Assembly (NCBI GenBank): GCA_036560445.1
Contig: DATBRG010000031.1
Coordinates: 1-32,334 of the forward strand
Direction: 5' to 3'
Origin: DATBRG01 sp036560445
GTDB lineage: Bacteria; Pseudomonadota; Gammaproteobacteria; Burkholderiales; Methylophilaceae
DNA length: 32,334 nt
The notes beneath the pieces are model-generated. The model saw only the letters and a program-made list of their open reading frames with translations, had not been told where the DNA came from and searched no databases. Shown one piece after another: positions 1 to 8,094 of this stretch (within the stretch, counting starts at the first letter, position 1; every line of letters starts with the position of its first letter). Position numbers and translations under genes: made by a program.

Positions 1-2
1 TT

Positions 3-737
3 GACGCCCTGCCTGATACTGCAGAATATGTCGCCTGGCTGGATTGCGATATCGTGTTTGAAGATAACAACTGGTGGCAAAAAGCCATGCTTGAGTTGGA
101 ACAGGTGAAGGTATTGCAACCGTTCTCCAATGTGGTACACCCGACAGCTAAAGCATCAGAAAACTTTCAGATGGATTGCATCCATGATCCTAAAAACATC
201 CTGTATGACAATGAATGGTCGATTAACCATGCACTACAGGCTGGTGATACTCCCTGGACGATACGCCCGGATACATCGCTCATCGGCTTCCACGAGGCGA
301 GATCAACACCTGGTATTGCTTGGGTGGCAAAACGAGATACCCTAGTACAAATCGGCCTTTATGATCGATTTGTACTAGGCTCAGGCGATAGAGTTGTGAT
401 GTCCGGGTTTCTCGGTAACTATTCAGGGTTGGAAAGGTTTTATGGTGGTGCCATCAACCAGCAAATACTGGACTGTTGTTATGACTGGGCAGAGCTGGCA
501 TTTTCCACCATAGGTGGAAATATTGGGCATGTACCGGGGCGGTTATTTAACCTGTGGCACGGTGATATTAAGGACCGGCACTATCTTGCACGCCACAAGA
601 TACTAAAAGATCATGAATTTGATCCGGTCACAGACATTCGAATCGGCCCGCAAGGCGCTTGGCAATGGGCTAGCGACAAACCTGAGCTACATGCGGCGGT
701 ACAGCGCTATTTCGTTGAGCGCCGCGAGGACGGTTAA
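3..737 (+). CDS. Glycosyltransferase-like protein, 5' partial
   Basis: The reading frame is open from the first complete codon at position 3, so the true start lies outside the window; the GTG at 54 is internal. The visible N-terminus reads AWLDCDIVFEDNNWW, a hydrophobic strand ending in an acidic D-C-D cluster. This is typical of the nucleotide-sugar and metal-binding motif of GT-A fold glycosyltransferases. The C-terminal half carries LWHGDIKDRHYLARHKIL, a basic and aromatic segment I associate with small sugar-transferase-like proteins, and there is no membrane segment. The stop codon overlaps the stop of the convergent methyltransferase gene. The acceptor and donor cannot be inferred. The methyltransferase and adenylating enzyme next door would fit decoration of a surface glycan, but this is only contextual. 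The glycosyltransferase call is moderate and the family number is not assignable. Confidence 0.55.
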   Translation, partial: DALPDTAEYVAWLDCDIVFEDNNWWQKAMLELEQVKVLQPFSNVVHPTAKASENFQMDCIHDPKNILYDNEWSINHALQAGDTPWTIRPDTSLIGFHEARSTPGIAWVAKRDTLVQIGLYDRFVLGSGDRVVMSGFLGNYSGLERFYGGAINQQILDCCYDWAELAFSTIGGNIGHVPGRLFNLWHGDIKDRHYLARHKILKDHEFDPVTDIRIGPQGAWQWASDKPELHAAVQRYFVERREDG

Positions 738-1378
738 TCCTTTCTAATTAATCTCTGTACTAGGCTCACGCCGCTGGCAAATGGAAAATCAAATACCTGA
801 TGCTGGCCAGCTTCGCGTAATTCCTCGATATAGCGATAGACAGTATGCATATATTGCCTCTCGGCACCGTAAATGTTCGATACCAGCGGCCGGATACTGT
901 CATGCAGTAACGCGATACCCGTTTCGCCCAGCATGGGCTCAAAGGCCTCGTGATCGAAACGCGCCTGTTCGGCACTGTGATAACCATCAACAAATAACAG
1001 GCCGATCTCGCCGAGATTACGGTATTCCTTGCTCTTAGCAAACTCCTGCGTAGTCATGCGGAAATGACGAATATTATCGACACCATATCCGGCAAAATAC
1101 TCAGCTACTTTTTGCGCATCTGCCCATTGCTCATCTACCAGCGAAGGGTCAATAAAAATCAGTTCGCCATGTTCCAGGTTATCCTGCATGGCGCGAGCAC
1201 AAACTAGGGGCGTAAAACCACGCCAGGAGCCAATCACTACGACACGCTGTGGCCGCAAGTTACGCACCAGCCCATAATAGAGCCAACCCAGCCCTAGGTT
1301 AAGGTCCTCCTTGCGCTGATGATGCCCCATATCCAGCATCTGTTCGTTGCTGTACAGATGGCTTATCCAGTCCTGCAA
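734..1378 (-). CDS. Class I SAM-dependent methyltransferase (Methyltransf_24-like)
   Basis: A 214-residue soluble protein with a Rossmann-type methyltransferase layout. VVVIGSWRGFTPLVCARAM around residues 46-64 is motif I for S-adenosylmethionine. LIFIDPS follows as the acidic strand, then LLFVDGYHSAEQARFDHEAF and IALLHDSIR. The paired VDGYHS and LLHD motifs are characteristic of the Methyltransf_24 and cephalosporin-hydroxylase-like group, often found in polysaccharide or secondary-metabolite clusters. The start used is TTG; no ATG, GTG or TTG lies upstream before the in-frame stop, and the next ATG is at codon 14, so the exact start is uncertain. Only two bases separate it from the upstream ligase gene, so the two are probably co-transcribed. 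The substrate is unknown. Confidence 0.7.
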   Translation of the reverse strand: MQDWISHLYSNEQMLDMGHHQRKEDLNLGLGWLYYGLVRNLRPQRVVVIGSWRGFTPLVCARAMQDNLEHGELIFIDPSLVDEQWADAQKVAEYFAGYGVDNIRHFRMTTQEFAKSKEYRNLGEIGLLFVDGYHSAEQARFDHEAFEPMLGETGIALLHDSIRPLVSNIYGAERQYMHTVYRYIEELREAGQHQVFDFPFASGVSLVQRLIRKD

Positions 1379-1380
1379 AC

Positions 1381-2685
1381 TTATAGTAATGATTTGAACT
1401 CCTCAAATTTCCAGGTAGGGCTGCGCTCTATCTGCTGGTGGTAACTAATATCGATCTGGAACGGTTGGCCGAGCGCATCAAGAACTTTAGTCCGCAGCTT
1501 TTGTTCTTCCTCGGCAACCAATTCGCGTTCGACCACCAGCCGTAACTCCAGTCGCCCTGTACTATGTTGAATCAGTTGGCATTGTAGTACTGGTGCCACC
1601 TCGCGGAACCCACTGGAACCAAAACTGGGCCAGCGCTTCTCACCTGATGGTAATGTCAGCATATTGCGGCTGCGCCCAAGTATGCGCTCAATCACCGGCA
1701 GCCCTCTACCACATGGGCATGGTGTGCCTGGCACAGCGTAATCCCCGTTGCTATATCGAATTAGCGGCATGGCAAAATTTTGTAAGGTCGTGATGACCAC
1801 CCTGCCAATCTCACCCGGCTCGCACTGGCAGCCTTGCTCATTGATAATCTCCACCAGCAGGCTCTCGGCCTGTATATGATAGCGGCCATGCTCTCGGCAC
1901 TGCAACGCGATATAACCCACCTCGTTAGCAGAATACATATCGGTAACCGGAATACCCATTCGCTCGGCACATTGGCCGCGTAATTCCTGCTCAGCCACTT
2001 CGCCAAAAAGCCGTAGTTCTTTAAGTGATTCCACCCTCTTACCTGGCTGCGCCAGCGCCAGGCTCAGTTCCGCGGCATTAGATGGATAAGTCAGCAGATA
2101 ATGCGGTTGTTGCCTTCGTAGCCACTCGATCTGCTGGCTAATATCACACTGGATATTGAGTGACATGCCAGGGCCCGTCTTGAACAGCAAGCTAGCTGGG
2201 ATACCCCAGCTAGTAGATACCTTGCCCTCCGGGTACATTGCCCCTTTCTTCGCAACATATCTGATAGCTGCTAACCGCCCAGAAAAATCCCGCTGATGCC
2301 ATAAGTGGTCGCGCATCGAGTTGGCAAGCCAATGCAGGCGGGTACTGGCCGTAGCAATAGCCCTGAGCGGCGATCCGGTGGAGCCGGAGGTTTTAACCTC
2401 GCCCAATGGCTGCTGATCAGCCGGGATTTGCCGCGCCAGCATTTGTTCATCCTGCAACTGGATATCACTGCGCGTGGTCAGCGGTAATGCCTGCCATTCT
2501 TCAGCGATCATAGGCCTGGACGACAGCAAGGGCCGCAAAGTAGCATAGTAAGGGACTTGTTCTGCAGCGAAAGAGGCGACAGCATGAGCACGTAACAGCT
2601 GCCAGTCTTGAATATCTTTACTGCTTCGCCACTGGGTTTGCTCAAGTTGGCCGAGAAGAAGCCGTAATTGGTCTGGGTTATTCAT
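1381..2685 (-). CDS. PaaK/CapK-like adenylate-forming enzyme
   Basis: A 434-residue member of the phenylacetate-CoA ligase (PaaK) and CapK branch of adenylating enzymes. The ATP-binding loop is KTSGSTGSPLRAIAT near residue 98. A5-like MYSANEVGY, the RYSNGD motif and the diagnostic CPCGRGLPVIERILGRSRN block follow in the expected order. Such enzymes activate a carboxylate as an acyl-adenylate and pass it to CoA or another acceptor. CapK-type members are found in surface polysaccharide loci without a firmly assigned substrate. The gene is the upstream partner of the methyltransferase (2-base gap), and both face a glycosyltransferase-like gene. That setting favours glycan or small-molecule modification over phenylacetate catabolism, since no other paa gene is present. 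ATG start; no strong ribosome binding site is visible. Confidence 0.75.
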   Translation of the reverse strand: MNNPDQLRLLLGQLEQTQWRSSKDIQDWQLLRAHAVASFAAEQVPYYATLRPLLSSRPMIAEEWQALPLTTRSDIQLQDEQMLARQIPADQQPLGEVKTSGSTGSPLRAIATASTRLHWLANSMRDHLWHQRDFSGRLAAIRYVAKKGAMYPEGKVSTSWGIPASLLFKTGPGMSLNIQCDISQQIEWLRRQQPHYLLTYPSNAAELSLALAQPGKRVESLKELRLFGEVAEQELRGQCAERMGIPVTDMYSANEVGYIALQCREHGRYHIQAESLLVEIINEQGCQCEPGEIGRVVITTLQNFAMPLIRYSNGDYAVPGTPCPCGRGLPVIERILGRSRNMLTLPSGEKRWPSFGSSGFREVAPVLQCQLIQHSTGRLELRLVVERELVAEEEQKLRTKVLDALGQPFQIDISYHQQIERSPTWKFEEFKSLL

Positions 2686-2759
2686 GCAGCAGCAAATCTA
2701 ACCCATGCAATGCGCTTTGGTAAATTGATTTGTGCTCGTCAGGCGGATTTTTTCACGGC

Positions 2760-3587
2760 TTACGGCGTATTACCTAAAATCCTCACCTCGTGCTGCGTGA
2801 AAGGAATCACGATTTTATTGTTACGGAATGCCTCAACAATCGCTTTATTGATTTCACCCTCGGCGGCACCGTAATCAGGCACGGTAACCCATGGTTTTAC
2901 CGAGATGTTGATTGAAGAAGGTGCAAGAAAGCTCACCTTGATAATAGGAGATGGATCTTTGAGCATACGCGGATTGCCTTGCAGCACCTCATTGACGACC
3001 GCGAGAGCTTTATCCAGATCAGTGTCATAGGCGACGCCAACCAGAATATCCAGTTGCCGGATATTGCCGTAATTGTGCAGTATCTCGCCAACGATCTTGC
3101 GGTTAGGAATCACCACCTGTGACTGGTCTGCATGGCTAAGAATCGTCGTAAATAGACTGATATTCTCAACCTTGCCTTCTTCGCCAACGATGGAAATGTA
3201 TTCCCCAACACTAAATGGCCTGGTAAAAATAATCGTCAGGCCAGCTACTATATTACTCAGTATGCCCTGCATGGCCAGGGCAATACCAGCGCCGGCTACA
3301 CCCAGGCCAGCAATCAACGGCAATAGTTCTACGCCAAGGTTCTGCAGCGCCATGATCGCAAATAGCGCGACCACAAAAACACGTACTATTCTCACCAGCA
3401 ATTGACGAACCGGCTGTTCCAGATTGAACTTCCTGATACCGCCATCCAGCATTCTGCCTACCCATCTGCTCACATATACACCGGCGATGATGATAGTGAT
3501 TGCTACAAGCACCTTGGGGCCAAACTGGATTGCCAAGTCAATTACCATACGCTTGATATGATCTACTGTTGCGAGTTGGTCGTTCAT
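2760..3587 (-). CDS. mscS: Small-conductance mechanosensitive channel, MscS family
   Basis: A 275-residue inner-membrane protein of the usual short MscS size. Two hydrophobic helices (about residues 24-45 and 68-85) precede the pore-lining TM3, LIAGLGVAGAGIALAMQGILSNIVAGL. It has the Gly/Ala packing pattern and the LQG/MQG-x-LSN signature of MscS. The beta domain follows (FTRPFSVGEYISI, then VVIPNRKIVGE, matching the IPN-x-I motif of the family), then the alpha-beta C-terminal domain. The protein opens under membrane tension to release solutes on hypo-osmotic shock. It lies alone between the ligase gene and the divergent RTX gene, with no operon partner. ATG start. The assignment is secure at family level; physiological conductance is not predictable. 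Confidence 0.93.
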   Translation of the reverse strand: MNDQLATVDHIKRMVIDLAIQFGPKVLVAITIIIAGVYVSRWVGRMLDGGIRKFNLEQPVRQLLVRIVRVFVVALFAIMALQNLGVELLPLIAGLGVAGAGIALAMQGILSNIVAGLTIIFTRPFSVGEYISIVGEEGKVENISLFTTILSHADQSQVVIPNRKIVGEILHNYGNIRQLDILVGVAYDTDLDKALAVVNEVLQGNPRMLKDPSPIIKVSFLAPSSINISVKPWVTVPDYGAAEGEINKAIVEAFRNNKIVIPFTQHEVRILGNTP

Positions 3588-3693
3588 GAAGATTCTTTCA
3601 AGAAACTGAGATTAATACTTTGATTTTGGATTCTGCCCAAATTGTACTATTTAATAACATTTACTTGGCGGGCTGTTAATCACATATATATTG

Positions 3694-3722
3694 TTGCAGC
3701 CCATATGTTCTGGCAATATAGG
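3694..3722 (+). promoter_or_regulatory. Candidate sigma-70 promoter of the RTX gene
   Basis: TTGCAG and TATAGG are separated by exactly 17 bases, ending about 45 bases upstream of the RTX ATG. The surrounding 180-base gap between the divergent mscS and RTX genes is A+T-rich. It is the only plausible promoter I found on this strand in the gap, but both hexamers are imperfect. Confidence 0.35.
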
Positions 3723-3767
3723 CAACGAGACAATTTACAAACAATAACTTAACAAAAAGTCTTCCCA

Positions 3768-5249
3768 ATGGCCAATCTTAACAATACTGACGACATCTTG
3801 GCTGCCATCAACGATGAATGGGTGCTGTTGTCTACTCATTCGCAAGCCTCTCAATCTTCTTTTAACGGTGGCGATCACGGCTTCAGTCTTATCCGAGGTT
3901 CCGGCGACAATATCCTTATTGGTGGCGATGGCAACGATACCTTGGCTGGTGGTCTTGGTAACGACACGCTAACCGGTGGGCAAGGCCAAGACACCTTTAA
4001 CGTCGATTCAGGAACTGACACAATTACAGACTGGGGTATGGGTCAAATTTACCATCCTACCGTCCCAGTTGATACTTCCCCCAATGAATTATTCGTAGCT
4101 AATACATTGCCACCACTAACCATTGCCATCGGCCCTGTCTCCGTCGATAGACTTAACGTATTTGAAAATGCCACAGCTGTAATTACAGGAAAAGATAGTT
4201 CAGAAGTGATTGCTGTTACTACCGCTAATAATCTCGGTACGATAGTTATCAATGGTGCGGGCGGCGACGATACGCTTGGAGGTAGTACAGGCGATGACAA
4301 TATCAATGGTGGCACTGGTAATGATCTGTTGATTGGTGCAGCAGGCGATGACACTCTCACAGGCGGAGCGGGAAATGATACCTTGCACGGTGGTAGTGGC
4401 AATGACATTTTCAATGTTGATGCAGGTACTGACACCATCGCTGATTGGAACTCATCTACTGATAGCTTGAATGTATCCACTGATGCAACAGCATTGATTC
4501 AGATTGGTCAAAGTTACTTACCGCAACTCTGGAGTTACGACCCTAGTTACTTTTTTTTGGCAGTAGAACCCGAATATCAAATGCCTCCTAGTGGATTTCA
4601 TTTTACAACACATACATCGTTGGCAACTGCCAACAACTTCGGAACTATTGTTGTTAATGGTTCTGGCAGCAATGACCAAATAATTGGCAGCTTTGGAGTT
4701 GACAGTTTGATTGGTGGAGGCGGTAGTGATACTTTAATCGGCGGAACCGGGGACGATACGCTTATTGGTGGCACTGGAGAGTTTAACTATTTTGAATATT
4801 GGGACTATGTTAATGGCCTAGCGCGAAGCATGAATTACCAAGTCATACCGCCTCAATATACATTCATAAGTAAAGGCGACGTTCTCACTGGTGGCGATGG
4901 AGCTGATACATTCGTATTCAATTTACCGAACGATACTGGTAGCACATGGGCTACTGCCGATACCATCACGGATTTTGCAACTAGCGTCGATAAACTGGAT
5001 GTCTCAACGGCCGCGGGAACAGACAGTAATTTCGTTGAGGCAGATGGCTCCGCTTTTACTGATGAGGCTACCACGCTGGCAGCCGCCCAGGCTGCACTGG
5101 ATGGCACGACACAATACTATCTCGCATACAACGTAGGAGGTAATGGTTACCTCTATTACGATGCTGATGGAGTAGATGGTGGAGAGTCTGTGATCCAGCT
5201 AAATGGAGTTGTGAACCCGACGGATTTTCACCACACAGATATTGTTTAG
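3768..5249 (+). CDS. Secreted RTX (hemolysin-type calcium-binding repeat) protein
   Basis: A 493-residue acidic protein built mainly of glycine-aspartate nonapeptide repeats of the GGxGxDxLx type. Blocks lie near residues 52-85, 163-220, 298-337 and 370-383. These fold into calcium-binding parallel beta rolls outside the cell. Two blocks end in near-identical DTFNVDSGTDTITDW and DIFNVDAGTDTIADW segments. The C-terminal 120 residues (DTITDFATSVDKLDVSTA, later NGYLYYDADGVDGGESVIQL) resemble the C-terminal targeting region of type I secretion substrates. There is no N-terminal signal peptide, as expected for that route. No toxin, protease or lipase domain is recognisable, and no ABC exporter, membrane-fusion protein or TolC gene is in the window. 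The function may be structural (S-layer-like or matrix). A perfect palindromic terminator follows the stop. Confidence 0.88.
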   Translation: MANLNNTDDILAAINDEWVLLSTHSQASQSSFNGGDHGFSLIRGSGDNILIGGDGNDTLAGGLGNDTLTGGQGQDTFNVDSGTDTITDWGMGQIYHPTVPVDTSPNELFVANTLPPLTIAIGPVSVDRLNVFENATAVITGKDSSEVIAVTTANNLGTIVINGAGGDDTLGGSTGDDNINGGTGNDLLIGAAGDDTLTGGAGNDTLHGGSGNDIFNVDAGTDTIADWNSSTDSLNVSTDATALIQIGQSYLPQLWSYDPSYFFLAVEPEYQMPPSGFHFTTHTSLATANNFGTIVVNGSGSNDQIIGSFGVDSLIGGGGSDTLIGGTGDDTLIGGTGEFNYFEYWDYVNGLARSMNYQVIPPQYTFISKGDVLTGGDGADTFVFNLPNDTGSTWATADTITDFATSVDKLDVSTAAGTDSNFVEADGSAFTDEATTLAAAQAALDGTTQYYLAYNVGGNGYLYYDADGVDGGESVIQLNGVVNPTDFHHTDIV

Positions 5250-5267
5250 CTCTGTTATTGCCCAGCC

Positions 5268-5305
5268 AAAACAACAAAGCCGCTTATAAGCGGCTTTGTT
5301 GTTTT
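5268..5305. terminator. Perfect palindrome, bidirectional intrinsic terminator
   Basis: All 38 bases form a perfect inverted repeat. The core is AAGCCGCT-TATA-AGCGGCTT, flanked by ACAACA and TGTTGT and then by A and T runs. As the sequence reads the same on both strands, each direction has a GC-rich hairpin followed by a T-rich tract. It sits between the RTX stop (5249) and the stop of the convergent thioredoxin gene (5323), so it can end both transcripts. Confidence 0.9.
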
Positions 5306-5322
5306 ATATTCTTACAAAAAAA

Positions 5323-5700
5323 TCAGGCCTTGCTACCTAACGCCGCCTGCTCGGCATAGTACTCACGTACTTGCGACATATCGAAATCACGCGCCCATTC
5401 AGTAATCTTGTCCAGTGCTGGTGCGCCGATTTCACCTTGCTGCGCGTGAATGCCAGCTTGCTCGCGTATCACCAGGATGCCAGGGATTTTGGTCACTTCG
5501 AAGTACTCGGAGATTTCGGGTTCTGCTTCGGTATCAACCATGCCAAATAAAATATCAGGGTTCTTGGCTGCCGCAGCTTCAAACACTGGCGTAAAGGCTA
5601 CGCAGGGATCACACCATGGCGCCCAGAAATCAATAACGACAAAGTCGTTTTTCTCGATAGTTTCCTTAAAATTGGCTTTAGTAAGATGAACAACGGCCAT
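5323..5700 (-). CDS. Thioredoxin-family protein (WCDPC active site)
   Basis: A 125-residue cytosolic thioredoxin fold with no signal peptide. VVIDFWAPWCDPC holds the redox pair Cys30 and Cys33, with Asp in place of the usual Gly between them. The cis-proline loop appears as TKIPGILVI, and FGMVDTEAEPEISEYFEV matches the central region of thioredoxins. The last 25 residues are a charged extension rather than the canonical final helix. It is the most distal gene of the minus-strand redox cluster, 71 bases downstream of the nitroreductase, so it may share that transcript or have its own promoter. AGGA lies upstream of the ATG. Its likely job is dithiol-disulfide exchange or protein-thiol repair under electrophile stress; the altered CxxC suggests a redox potential unlike housekeeping TrxA. 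Confidence 0.85.
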   Translation of the reverse strand: MAVVHLTKANFKETIEKNDFVVIDFWAPWCDPCVAFTPVFEAAAAKNPDILFGMVDTEAEPEISEYFEVTKIPGILVIREQAGIHAQQGEIGAPALDKITEWARDFDMSQVREYYAEQAALGSKA

Positions 5701-5771
5701 GATGCAGTCCTGTAATTGAATAATTTTGCTATTTTATCAGCATTCTGCGTATTTCAGGCAGTGCTAAAAGC

Positions 5772-6371
5772 CTATATTACCGGCGTGCCCCAACCACCCT
5801 TGAAGAACAATTCCCCCAGCTCACGCCGTGCACGAGGAGCTGTCTCACGCTGAAGTATTTCACCCTCCAACGTAGCAACGTCAGCCGGATAGCCTACCGA
5901 CAGCATGGACAGCAATGTGTATTCGGAGGGAATCGAGAATACCTCACGCGCCTTGGCTGCATCGAAACCACCCATCTGGTGAGCCATCAGCCCCATGCTG
6001 GAAGCCTGAAGGCACAGGTTTTCAGCCGCGGCTCCGGTATCGTACTGACCCCAGCGATTTTCCTTGCCGTTATGGTTGAACAGGCTGCCCGCTGTAATCA
6101 GAAATAGTACTGTGGAATCTTTAACCCATGCCTGGTTACCCGGCACAAGACAGTCAAAAGCTTTTTGCCACGCAACTGCGTCAGTATTTTTATCCCAAAC
6201 GATGAATCGCCATGGCTGATCCCCAAAGCATGAAGGCGCCCAGCGGGCGGCCTCCAGCAAGGCGATGATCTGCTCCTGGGTAACAACCTTGCCAGAGTCA
6301 TAGGCACGGCCACTCCAGCGCCTGGCAATAGTTTCATCTATAGGGACTTGCGTAACTGCCGGTTTATTCAT
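5772..6371 (-). CDS. Nitroreductase-family flavoprotein
   Basis: A 199-residue FMN-dependent oxidoreductase of the nitroreductase fold. RRWSGRAYDSGKVVTQEQI is the N-terminal FMN phosphate-binding arginine region. ARWAPSCFGDQPWRFIVWD is the classical A-P-S-x-x-x-x-Q-P-W/F motif. GAAAENLCLQASSMGLMAHQMGGFD matches the dimer and flavin contact helix. Such enzymes reduce nitroaromatics, quinones and related electrophiles with NAD(P)H. The gene lies 9 bases after the Old Yellow Enzyme gene and has AAGGA ahead of its ATG, so it is translated from the same operon. The C-terminus GGWGTPVI is intact. The physiological substrate is unknown. Confidence 0.88.
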   Translation of the reverse strand: MNKPAVTQVPIDETIARRWSGRAYDSGKVVTQEQIIALLEAARWAPSCFGDQPWRFIVWDKNTDAVAWQKAFDCLVPGNQAWVKDSTVLFLITAGSLFNHNGKENRWGQYDTGAAAENLCLQASSMGLMAHQMGGFDAAKAREVFSIPSEYTLLSMLSVGYPADVATLEGEILQRETAPRARRELGELFFKGGWGTPVI

Positions 6372-6380
6372 GTTTTTTCC

Positions 6381-7451
6381 TTAAAGCGTAGGGTAGTCAA
6401 TATAGCCTTTTTCACTGCCACCATAAAAGGTCGCCTGGTCTGGCTGGTTAAGCGGGGCATCTTTGGCGAAGCGTTCGACCAAATCAGGATTGGCAATGAA
6501 TGGTACGCCAAAAGCAACCAGATCGACATTGCCTGCAGCCAATGCCGCATTGGCGCGCGCCTTATCGTAACTCAGGTTGGCCATATATGCGCCTTGAAAC
6601 TGCTTGCGCAGTTCGACAAAATCAAACGGCGGTGTAGAGATACCATGGGTGCCGCCCTCCACCACATGCAGGTAAGCCAAGCCGAATGGGCTTAGTACTC
6701 TTGCTACATGATTGAACAGGGCTTGCGGGTCTGAGTCGCTAATATCATTAAACGGGTTAAGCGGAGAGATACGCACACCAACACGGTTAGCACCGGCTAT
6801 CGCCACCACATTCTGCACCACCTCCAGCAACAAGCGCGCACGGTTTATAATATCGCCACCGTAGCTATCGGTACGTTTGTTGGTGCTATCACGCAGGAAC
6901 TGATCCAGCAAATAGCCATTGGCAGCATGTATCTCAACGCCATCAAACCCCGCTTCCAGCGCATTCTTGGTTGCCTGGATATATTCCTGGATGATGCCCG
7001 GCAGCTCTTCAGCCGCTAGCGCACGTGGTGTGACGAAATCCTGCAGGCCCTGATAGGTAAATGCCTGCCCGGCTGGTTTGAGAGCGGAAGGGGCCACTGG
7101 CAAGGCATTATTCGGCAATAGTGATGGGTGTGAAATACGGCCTACGTGCCATAGTTGAAGCACAATCTTGCCGCCTTTTCTGTGTACCGCATTGACTACC
7201 TTTTTCCAGCCGGCTATCTGCGCCTTGCTGTGGATACCGGGCGTGGCCGGATAACCGTGCCCCATCTCAGAGATAGGCGTTGCCTCGGTAACAATCAGGC
7301 CAGCCGAGGCACGTTGTTCGTAGTAAGTAACATTCATATCCTGCGGCACATTACCCTCACCCGCACGGTTACGTGTAAGCGGTGCCATCACAATGCGGTT
7401 TCTAAGCTCAATGCTACCAATCTTGATTGGCGTAAATAAATCAACGGCCAT
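6381..7451 (-). CDS. nemA: Old Yellow Enzyme / N-ethylmaleimide reductase-type alkene reductase
   Basis: A 356-residue TIM-barrel flavoprotein of full family length. LFTPIKIGSIELRNRIVMAPLTRNRA is the canonical N-terminal FMN-binding strand. QLWHVGRIS, the substrate-binding EIHAANGYLLDQFLRD (His-Ala-Ala-Asn with the proton-donor Tyr two residues on) and RTDSYGG follow in order. VGVRISPLNPF and the C-terminal YDKARANAALAAGNVDLVAFGVPFIANPDL complete the FMN site. It reduces activated C=C bonds of enals, maleimides and quinone-like compounds, and can attack nitro esters, using NAD(P)H. GGAGG precedes the ATG by five bases. Position between YceI and the nitroreductase supports a role in electrophile detoxification. 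The gene name is by similarity. Confidence 0.92.
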   Translation of the reverse strand: MAVDLFTPIKIGSIELRNRIVMAPLTRNRAGEGNVPQDMNVTYYEQRASAGLIVTEATPISEMGHGYPATPGIHSKAQIAGWKKVVNAVHRKGGKIVLQLWHVGRISHPSLLPNNALPVAPSALKPAGQAFTYQGLQDFVTPRALAAEELPGIIQEYIQATKNALEAGFDGVEIHAANGYLLDQFLRDSTNKRTDSYGGDIINRARLLLEVVQNVVAIAGANRVGVRISPLNPFNDISDSDPQALFNHVARVLSPFGLAYLHVVEGGTHGISTPPFDFVELRKQFQGAYMANLSYDKARANAALAAGNVDLVAFGVPFIANPDLVERFAKDAPLNQPDQATFYGGSEKGYIDYPTL

Positions 7452-7478
7452 ACGGCCCTCCAGTAAATGTGATACGAA

Positions 7479-8078
7479 TTAGTTTGATAAGACTTTATGT
7501 TCCGGGAAGGCCCGTACACCTTCGATCAACAGTGTGATCTCGATATCGTTACCTACCGGTGCATCAGGCTTGAGTGACCAGGTGAAGCCGTAATCCGAAG
7601 CTTTCAGGCTGGTGTGTGCTTCTATGCCGGTTCTGTATCCTCCCCAAGGGTCGTTACCGAAACCCAGCACTTTGAACGGGAAAGTGATTTCCTTACTGAT
7701 GCCATGCAGTGTCAGAACGCCCGTCAGCTTGCCTTCAGTAGAACTGGTAGCTTCAATTTTACTGCTGACGAAATGCATCTCGGAAAACTTGGCCGCATCC
7801 AGATATTCTTCTTTCTGGATATGCTCGTCGCGCTTGGCGTGGTTACTGCTGACACTGAACACGTTGATCTTGGCATCAACACTGGAGTTAGCCAGGTTGT
7901 CACGATCGATAAGGACTTTACCCTTGATGTCATTGAATGTGCCCGAGGTCTTGGACACCACATGACGAATGGTCCAGTTAGCAAAACTGTGGGTGCTGTC
8001 GATATTGTAGGTTTCCTGCTCTGCCAGCGCCAAGGCCGGCAACAATAGCAGCCCGAAAGCAAAAATGATCTTATTCAT
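7479..8078 (-). CDS. YceI-family periplasmic lipid-binding protein
   Basis: A 199-residue secreted protein. A signal peptide (MNKIIFAFGLLLLPALALA) is probably cleaved before Glu20. The mature part starts ETYNIDSTHSFANWTIRH, the hallmark opening of YceI lipocalin-like barrels. FNDIKGKVLIDRDNLANSSVDAKI, LTGVLTLHGISKEITFPFKV and TSLKASDYGFTW follow, as in the family. Known members bind polyisoprenoid or quinone-like lipids in the periplasm. It is embedded in a cluster of quinone and electrophile reductases, so handling a hydrophobic quinone or prenyl ligand is a reasonable inference. AAGGA precedes the ATG; 16 bases separate it from the upstream flavodoxin-fold gene. Confidence 0.92.
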   Translation of the reverse strand: MNKIIFAFGLLLLPALALAEQETYNIDSTHSFANWTIRHVVSKTSGTFNDIKGKVLIDRDNLANSSVDAKINVFSVSSNHAKRDEHIQKEEYLDAAKFSEMHFVSSKIEATSSTEGKLTGVLTLHGISKEITFPFKVLGFGNDPWGGYRTGIEAHTSLKASDYGFTWSLKPDAPVGNDIEITLLIEGVRAFPEHKVLSN

Positions 8079-8094
8079 GGCTTTTCCTTGATGG

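Noticed and set aside
3671..3700. GGGCTG / CAGCCC inverted repeat upstream of the RTX gene
   Set aside because: Only six-base arms with a spacer of about 20 bases; too weak to call a site beyond chance.
4049..4480. A 143-codon minus-strand open frame inside the RTX gene
   Set aside because: Glycine-aspartate repeat DNA leaves long open frames on the other strand. The translation is a low-complexity Ser/Pro/Val repeat mirrored from the RTX repeats.
3900..4780. Repetitive DNA that might suggest a CRISPR or tandem array
   Set aside because: The repeats follow codon periodicity, differ in third positions and encode RTX nonapeptides. There are no unique spacers of uniform length.
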